Shown here piece by piece: positions 56,437 through 64,000 of a DNA stretch of 64,000 nucleotides; position 1 is the first letter of the stretch; every line of letters begins with the position of its first letter. Made by a program: the position numbers and the translations under genes. This DNA is from Purpureocillium takamizusanense (taxonomy: Eukaryota > Ascomycota > Sordariomycetes > Hypocreales > Ophiocordycipitaceae), in contig NC_063070.1 of NCBI RefSeq assembly GCF_022605165.1, positions 930,001 to 994,000 on the forward strand, read 5' to 3'. The notes beneath the pieces are model-generated. The model had not been told where the DNA came from, did no database searches, and saw only the letters and a program-made list of their open reading frames with translations.

Positions 56437-59400
56437 ATGGCGACGGTCAAGTCCCTGGGGCTGCACAAGCCGGCCGGCCTCCACCATGCGGTCCAGGAAA
56501 ACCTGATCCCCGCGGACGCGCCGGCGTCGTCCTACGTCTGGGACGTCACGGTGGGCGATGACGACAACGAGGACGAGTTGCTGACGACGCAAACCTCGGT
56601 CGTCTGGTGTCGGGGGCGCATCTTCCGCAAGGCCTTCAACTTTAACCTCGAAAAGGAACCCGTCACGCAGGCTCTCCTCGCCTACTTTCCCTCGTCCGAA
56701 GCGGACAAGACCGAACACGATGCGACCAAGAAAGCACAACACGCTCCGCCCGCTCTCGAAAAGGCTCTGGTCGTCTTCCTCAAGACGCAGGCTCACATCT
56801 TCTTCCTGTCCGGCACCAGTCACATCGTCCACATGCCGTTCGAGGTCGAGTCCGCCGTTGCCGGGCCGGTAGGCGTCGTCATACAGCGAAGGGCAAAGGC
56901 CGAAAGCACGGCCCCGGTCTCTCTCAAGTTTCCCCGAGCGCCGCCGAGCTCCTTTGTGTCGTCGCAGATGACGGCATTCGACAGCTCGCAGCGGACGACC
57001 TTTTCCGTCGAGGGGCTTGGCAATCCAAAGGCCCTCCACCTCAGTCTACGTTCGACGCTGGAGAACATGTGGGACGCTCCTATGGAGCAACCGGAGTCAC
57101 ACTGGCCGCGGCTCCTATCGTTGACCGATCCCCTGGCGGAGATTGGCCTGGTGGTCGCAGAGGCCGAATCTCAGGGTCCTCGAACGAGACGGACCACTGC
57201 GGGGAAGCCCGCGTTCCTAGATCCGGCGGAAGAGATACTGCACATAGAGCAGATTGACCTGCCTGTGGCGTCGGCCAAGAAGCTACGCGACCCCGTCGTC
57301 CTCGGCGTCTCCATCAACCGGGAAACCAGCTCGTACAGCGTATGGCGCATGACGTATCTTCGGCACGAGGACCACTTCATCGGTCACAGCAAAACGGCCA
57401 GGAAGCAAGGCAATCGCCGCCGAAGCTCTATGCAGCCCGGCTTCGCGAGCGGCGCGTCGACTCCAGTCCAGCAAAATTTCCGAGAAAGCTTTGGTGTGCC
57501 GCTACCAGGAAAGCGACAGCGGAAGAGTGACAAGGTCGAGAAGCCGCTTGACCTGGTATCGTCACTCGAGCAGCAAGATGCGGAAGGCCCTGGGGTGGCC
57601 CGGCGGAGCTCTCGCCGGCTGAGCTCGATGCTCGCACGAGCAGATCTGTCGGCATCTCACGAGCGATCCGTCTTTGCCGACCAGCCGCTCGCGCCCAACG
57701 TCGGGGTTTCCAAACGGCACGAGCACGGGCGCTCAAGCTCCAGCTTTCATCATCCGGTGCGCCCGAGTCTCGGGAGCCTGCTCGAGGCACCCATCGATGC
57801 CGGGCTCGGCGAGGGTCTGCACAACATGGCACTGGACGACCACGATTTCGACGGTCTGCAGCGCGAGATCCTCTTCACCCGAATCCACACAATATCGCTG
57901 GACAACACCCACCTCCGATACTCAACTTCGACGAGGCCGGCCCGTGACCAGTCCAAGGTCTTTATTCTCACAGCCCCGGCATTTGCCATTGACGACCAGC
58001 AGCGCACCCAGCTGCTCATCGCTATTCAAGACTCGTTTGAGAGACGGCTGCAACTGATCACGCTGCATGTCAAGGTGCAGGACAAGTTCGGCCAGGCAGC
58101 CACGTCCATTGTCCCGCGTGAGCAGTGGAAAGTCCAAAACGTGGTGGACTCGTCCAAGCTTGTCGATGGCGACCTGTCGGTCATCCTGGTCCTTTCCGAA
58201 GCCATGGATGGGCGCCACGAGCTGAGCACCCAGGCGCCGTGGATAGAGCTGACCAAGGTCTCCCTGTCGCTGCTCTTCGTGGACGACACGAGAGACTTGC
58301 AATACCGGGGCCGGGCGCCTGATCGAGATGTCAAGCACAGAAAGTCAGAGGTCATTGATCTAAGCAATGGTGGCGTGACCGGTATTCGCTTTCCGCGTAA
58401 GAACGGCGTCGTTGACGTCGCGGACGCGAACGGCCGCCTACACCAACTCAAGATCCAGCTGCAGCCTCACTGCCCCCAAGTCCGAAGGGCCTTGGAGATC
58501 TGCAGGAGCGTGCTACCGGACTCACTAGGCGGGCGAGTCCATGCCGGGTGGCTACACGCCATGCAGTGGTTGGGCTCTCAGGACGAATCTGTCGTCAACG
58601 TGGAGTGGTCCGCATTCACCATCCTGCTCTTTGCGTCGTTCCTCAACCTAGGCAGATCAGACGTCAAGCCGGCGCCTGCAGCACGCCTGCCAGTGCGCCG
58701 GAAAAGGCCGCCTTCGGGCTCGTTCGGATCCATAAAGGAATCCGAGGACTGGCGGGCGATGGAAATGTCTGAAACCACCAATGCGCTTGGCTGTCCAGTC
58801 TGGATGCTGAACAAGGGGTGGCAGTGGGCGCTCGACGAGGACGAAGAGCCCACGTCACTGTCCCTCCAGAGCGAAAGCCCCAGGTTTGTCTCGAAGCACA
58901 TTGCCTTGGCGAGGGAGTACATGGCTTCGCAGCTGGGCGAGGCAGCTCTCGGTGCTTCTGGATACCTGCCTACCGCGCTTGGTCGCAACACGGATGCACG
59001 CCGCAAGGTTGCCGTGGACATCTTCATGGCGCTGCACCTTCTTCTCGAGGAACAGAAGCTGGACGTAACCACGCCAGAGTACATTTCGCCCGGGAGAGCG
59101 GACCTGAGAGTATTGCTGTGTCAGATTGCGAGATGGCTCAAGTGGCACGGGTTCTGGTCCATGTATGAGCTGGGCATCCAGGAGGATGTCGATTCGCGGC
59201 ACGATGCTGGTAGGTCCACCCACGCCCGCACCCCTCGTAATACATCCCCTCTGACCCTCAGCAGAGCTTAGTCTCAAATCTCCCATTCCACAGCCTCCCG
59301 TCATGCCAGACGTGCTCGGCTGGATCCAGTCGCGGCTTGTTGGATTGCGTGGGAAGCCGTGCCTGACGCCTGCCGACATCTACTTTGCCAGCTCGCGTCT

Positions 59401-62391
59401 TTCCGAGACGGAAAAGCTGGAGGACCGGAGGTGGGATCTGATTACCCCTCGTACTCTCATGCTGAAGCGTTTCTTCAAAGTCATCAAGCCAAAGTCGACC
59501 GCCATACAAATGGTGGAGGCGATGCGAGACTGCGGGATCACAAAGCTCGTCTTGGAAACCCTGCCAGAGGCCGTCCTGGCGCCTCTCCTGGACGCCATAT
59601 CCCTCTGCCAGCCGCATCCGCCCTCGCAATGGTCGCATGAGCTTCTCGAACTGATCAATCGCAGCGACATCAGCCTTATCCTAGCTGCGGACAAGCGGCC
59701 GCGCCTGGCGACATCGAGCATCCTGGTAAGGACGATCCGCACGTCGATGAAGAACAGCACTGACCTTCCGAATAGGCCCCCACACATGTGGCTTCTCGAG
59801 ACTTTCGGCTCCTTTGCCGCAGCGTGGAGGAGATGAACACCCTGGGATACGAGGAAGGCGGAGGCACCGAACGCCAGGCCGTCATCCGGGCACTGTTCAA
59901 GGAAGATCGTCGTCTCAACGAGGCCCAGGACCTGCTGGCGACGCACAAGGCGAGGGTCGTGCGCCTGGATCCGAACCCAAGCTGGCCCGAAAGCGAGTAC
60001 CTTGAGAAGCAAAAGGAGCTCGTCTCACGGATCGCTACGGGCACGCTGGCGATTCCGGCCGGGCGTGCGTTGCTCTACTTTAGCCTGCGATACCCGCTCA
60101 TCACGCAAAAGTTCCACATTGGTGGCTTCAATCTCAACTGCGTTGTCAAGCCGGCCAACGTCACCGTCGGCGTCGACAAGGCCTTGTTCACCGAAGAAAA
60201 GGTCTGCTGGGGCTTCTTCCACCAGGGCGTCTCGGCGGGACTGGCCATTTCTCCGCAGGCCAAGGGCATCGACACGTCGTGGATCCTGTACAACAAGCCG
60301 GGTCAGGAGCTGAGCAACCGCCACGCAGGCTTCCTGCTGGCCCTCGGTCTCAACGGGCATCTCAAGGGCGTCGCCAAGTGGGTTGCCTTCAAGTACCTGA
60401 CGCCCAAGCACACCATGACCTCGATCGGGCTGCTCCTGGGCCTCGCGGCTTCGTACATGGGGACCATGGACTCTCTCATCACACGTCTGCTCTCCGTGCA
60501 CGCCACGCGCATGCTTCCCCGCGGCGCGGCGGAGCTCAATCTTTCGCCCCTCACGCAGACGTCGGGCATCATGGGCATCGGGCTGCTGTACTGCAACAGC
60601 CAGCACCGACGCATGAGCGAAATCATGCTATCCGAGATCGAGCACGTCGACGACGAGGACGAGGAGGAGCCGCTGCGGAGCGAGTGCTACCGCCTGGCCG
60701 CAGGCTTTGCGCTGGGCCTCATCAACCTGGGCAGGGGCAACGATCTCAAGGGGCTGCACGACATGAGACTGACCGAAATACTGGTCGCGCATGCCACCGC
60801 GACAAAGAACGTCGACATTGTTCACATCCTCGACCGGGCCGCCGCCGGTGCCGTCATGGCGATTGCTCTCATCTTCATGAAGTCGGAGGACCAGATAGTG
60901 GCTCGCAAGATTGACGTGCCCGATTCCGTCCTCCAGTTCGACTACATCCGCCCAGACATCCTGCTGCTGCGGACCGTGACCAAGAATCTCATCCTGTGGT
61001 CCAAGGTTGAGCCGACGTTTGCCTGGATTCACAACAGCCTGCCCACCGCGTACCGTCCACGGCACAAGCTCATGGGCATCTCGAAGCTGCGGTCCATCGA
61101 CCTGTCTTTTTACAGCATCCTGACGGGCCTGTGCCTTTCGATTGCTCTGCGCTTTTCGGGCAGTGCGTCGACCAAGGTGCGGGACCTCCTGCTGCACTAC
61201 CTTGACCAGTTCATGCGCATCTCGAGGATACCCGCTACGCCTCGCGACCATCCCGACGCCGCGCCGCGTTATGATGAGGAACTCGCGCGGTCCAATGCCC
61301 GCATGTGTCAGGACATTGTTGCGCTGTCCTGTTCGATAGTCATGGCGGGCACCGGCGATGTGCCAGTTCTTCGCCGACTACGCGCACTGCATGGGCGAGA
61401 CGATCCCGACACGCCATACGGCTCGCATCTAGCGGCTCATCTTGCTATCGGCTCCCTGTTCCTCGGGTGCGGAACGGCCACCTTTGGCTCCAGCAACAAG
61501 GCAATCGCAGCCCTTCTCATCGCCTTTTACCCCGTCTTTCCCACGACCGTCATGGACAACCGCGCTCACCTCCAAGCGTTCCGGTACTTTTGGGTGCTGG
61601 CGGCAGAGCAGCGCTGCCTCGTCGCCAAGGACAGCATCACGGGACAGCCCGTGTCCGTGTCGGTGCAGATCAAGATGAAGGACGGCTCCTCGTGCGAGCC
61701 ATTGCTGCAAAAGACGACGCCTTGCCTGCTACCGCCACTCGATGAAATCGCCTGTCTGTCGACCTCCTGCGGACCCCAGTACTGGGACGTCCAACTTGAC
61801 TTTTCCAACGAGGATGTCAAGCGCGCCTTTACCGAGACGCAGAGTCTGTACCTCCAGCGTCGGCCCCCTCGCGAGGGCGAGTTCTCGTCCACCCTACGCG
61901 AGCTGGGCAAGGACAGCAGGGGCGAAAATCCGTTCGAGTGGCTCTTCAGCCTGGAGCCGCTGCAGGACGTGACGCACGCCGAGAAGGCGTCCCTCCTCGA
62001 AGCCACCAAACGCCCGGCCGAGGTTGGCTCCGCGCTGGACGCTCGGCTGGAGCTCGAGCGCGGCATCGCCGACGGCGGCGACAGGGAGCGCCTCGAAGGC
62101 GCGAGGCTCCTCTTCGAATGGGGCGCCACCCGCGATCGCCTCTTGAAGTCCCAACAGCCGCCGTCGCCGCCGCCGCCGCCAACATCACAGGACGCGGCTC
62201 ATTCGCAATCCTTTGACACCGCCGACAGCCAGTCTACCATAAGGCCGCCGCCGCCGCCCGGGGGCAGTTCGTCGCCCCCCGACACGCCCCCAACGCCGCG
62301 AGCGGGTGAGGATGTCTGGTGGATGCGGGACAGCGCCATCGATGCCCTCAAGGGCAAGGTGTGGCTGGCGGCGCAGGAGGATGCAGAGTAG
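56437..62391 (+). CDS. bimE: Anaphase-promoting complex subunit 1 (APC1/BimE), 1,950 aa
   Basis: Largest scaffold of the APC/C ubiquitin ligase that drives mitotic exit; nuclear. Exons 56437-59209, 59262-59725 and 59776-62391 sum to 5,853 nt. N-terminal WD40-like part (SYVWDVTVGDDDNEDELL, VVWCRGRIFRKAFNFNLE), then a Ser/Arg-rich insertion (about residues 325-450) that probably carries phosphosites. The middle joins by an ELSLKSPIPQPPVMPD exon start. The C-terminal half has the proteasome/cyclosome helical repeats (SIGLLLGLAASYMGTMDS, GIMGIGLLYCNSQHRRM, FALGLINLGRGNDL, LAIGSLFLGCGTATFGS). It ends with a Pro-rich low-complexity tail before VWLAAQEDAE. Length close to Aspergillus BimE. Intact. 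Confidence 0.93.
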
Positions 62392-63287
62392 TACGTCTAC
62401 GTCTCCCGTCAGGGCCGAATTGCCGGGGTAAAGGGAGGGAGGTGATGTTGTGTGCATGGGGGATGATGGCCGTGTGGTCTGTGGAAAATACCAGACAATC
62501 ATGATGTAAAGTTACGAGGCAAGACATAGATATACCACGGAAAAGACCCGTGCTCATGCGCGATAATCATTCATAGCTTCGTTTCGTTTCGCCGCCGGTG
62601 ACCCTCAAGCACCGCACTCGCCAAAGGCTTATTTCACTTCAGCGTGTTTTAAGGAACAAGGTAGGGAATCATCTTAATGAGATCATCGATTCATCCGCTA
62701 CCTCCACAAACGCCAGGAGGCAGCAGAAATACGTATTCCGCGACGTCTATGCCCCCGTCTCCCCCCTACACCTAACCTTTTTCTTCCCCCCGCCTACCTG
62801 CCTCCCCACCCAACGCAACGCAACGCAACGCAGACCAAGCTCCTCCCCTCCCGGATTTCCTTCCGAAACAGAGACTTTAAATAACGCCATGCAATGCAAA
62901 CCGCATCACCAGAGACCCAAAAAACAGGGACGGGAGGGGAGGAGGGAAGGGGGGAGAGGGGCGAGGCATGACAGTGGCATCCACCAGATATCTAGCCCCT
63001 GGTCAGACGGCGTGTTTTTCTATCACCCGTCTCGGGGTGTTCGACAACCCAACGACAAAAGTCTTGTATCTCGTTCCGTCTAGCAAGGCGCTTCGCTTTT
63101 AGCGACACACCGGAAGTCGCCGGCGACGCTCTGCAGCCCGTCCGCTCCAGAGAAGAGCGGGCGGGCGAGAGTCATATCATCCTCCCCACAACGGCAGCCG
63201 CTGAGCCTCCATCAGGCCACGGGCGGCACCCGCGGGGGGCGCGTCATATCGTCGTGTCCTCGCAGCGGCTGGCTGACGAGGGCAGCC
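62392..63287. repeat. Convergent 3' region with a (CAACG)n microsatellite
   Basis: Between the ends of APC1 and eIF3e. A pentanucleotide tract of about four CAACG units lies near 62810-62832, and a purine-rich GGGAGGGGAGG stretch near 62930-62962. No gene seen. Confidence 0.5.
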
Positions 63288-64000
63288 TTACTTGGACACG
63301 GCGGCGTTGAGGACCTGTGTCCTGAAGAAGCCGCCCTTGGTCTTCTCAATGACCTGCTGGTAGACGTTGTTGGGCGGGTGGTTCATGATGACGGTGCCGT
63401 CCTTGCTGTCGATCTTGGCGTCCAGCCTCGTCTCGCGGATCAGGTTGACGATCCACTTCTCGCCCTCGTCGGGGTTCAGGCCGAGCTTGCCGCTCAGGTC
63501 GCGGATATTCATGCGGCTAAAGATCTTGCAGTAGCTCTCGCAGATGAGGTGACGGGCGGCCGAGACAAAGGCGTCGGCCGAGGACGCGAGGAAGAAGTCG
63601 CTGCGGCAGACCTCCTCGGCCTCGCGGAGGGCGTCGCGGGCGGCGTCAAAGTCGTGGGCGATGTACAGCGCGTGGATGAACTGCGTGATGGGGTCGACGT
63701 ACTCGTACGCCTCCTGGCGGACGTAGCGGACCACGTCCTTGAGCTGCTTCTGCTGGATGGAGCTGTTGCGGGCACGCGTGCGGCCGGTGATGACGGCGGC
63801 GATCAGGTACCGCAGGACCCAGGGGCACGAGGTCTGGATGGTGTTGATGTAGGCGGCGGAGAAGAACATGTCCAGGATGGGCTCGCGGGCGCCGTCCCAG
63901 TTGAACAGGGGGAAGAGCGACCAGTGGATGAGCATGGTCCGGTGGTCGAGCTGCGCGCGCGGGTTGTTGAAGAGCTTGGTGTCGATGCCCTCCCTGACGT
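63288..64000 (-). CDS. INT6: eIF3 subunit e (INT6), C-terminal part, running off the right edge
   Basis: Subunit of translation initiation factor 3. The frame is open from the window edge to the stop at 63288, 237 codons. Diagnostic segments: [96 protein letters not shown], then the PCI winged-helix end [19 protein letters not shown] and [18 protein letters not shown]. The N-terminal half (about 200 residues of roughly 440) lies outside. No intron in the visible part; intact. Confidence 0.93.
   Translation of the reverse strand, partial: VREGIDTKLFNNPRAQLDHRTMLIHWSLFPLFNWDGAREPILDMFFSAAYINTIQTSCPWVLRYLIAAVITGRTRARNSSIQQKQLKDVVRYVRQEAYEYVDPITQFIHALYIAHDFDAARDALREAEEVCRSDFFLASSADAFVSAARHLICESYCKIFSRMNIRDLSGKLGLNPDEGEKWIVNLIRETRLDAKIDSKDGTVIMNHPPNNVYQQVIEKTKGGFFRTQVLNAAVSK

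Noticed and set aside
1..64000. CRISPR arrays, bacterial operons, rRNA genes, polyketide or NRPS megasynthases
   Set aside because: None seen; the DNA is fungal nuclear and no such repeats or domains appear.

Overview
This window is nuclear DNA of a filamentous ascomycete (Pezizomycotina, probably Sordariomycetes; Hypocreales is my guess). The reasons are many genes with 45-80 nt GT-AG introns, PF11951-type Zn2Cys6 regulators, a CFEM protein, a proteinase-K-type subtilase with its inhibitor propeptide, a siderophore transporter, and TpA-rich patches of the kind left by RIP. Genes are not in operons; each has its own promoter.

Layout. 0-8 kb is accessory: an intact 5-exon short-chain dehydrogenase (SDR), a regulator with only half a visible zinc cluster, and a damaged APH-like kinase. 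8-18 kb is gene-poor: a tiny secreted protein, decayed coding remnants, a secreted subtilase, and a caspase-like protein with a duplicated N-terminal domain. 18.7-31.5 kb holds a siderophore-type MFS transporter, a 3,128-residue DUF3638/DUF3645 helicase-like giant, and a small coiled-coil gene broken by one stop codon. At 31.7 kb is an intron-containing tRNA-Ala(AGC), followed by a GPI-anchored CFEM protein. 33.4-39.8 kb looks like a small catabolic cluster: a Dal5-type transporter and a Zn2Cys6 regulator on the minus strand, with an M20D amidohydrolase transcribed divergently from the regulator.

40-47.6 kb is the most unusual part. It is a tandem array of four related two-exon genes (A-D, 148-184 aa) of a family I do not recognise. 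They share promoter and 3' blocks, and the array contains a cysteine-rich secreted protein gene, a 461-bp insertion (solo-LTR-like) and a 295-bp MITE-like element.

47.6-64 kb returns to conserved housekeeping: a GPI-type serine/glycine-rich protein with a probable 5'UTR intron, VPS41 (HOPS complex) with a 27-nt microexon, APC1/BimE (anaphase-promoting complex) divergent from VPS41, and the C-terminal half of eIF3e running off the right edge.

Exon boundaries were worked out by hand from splice consensus and frame. Where I state a protein length, the exons sum to a whole number of codons.
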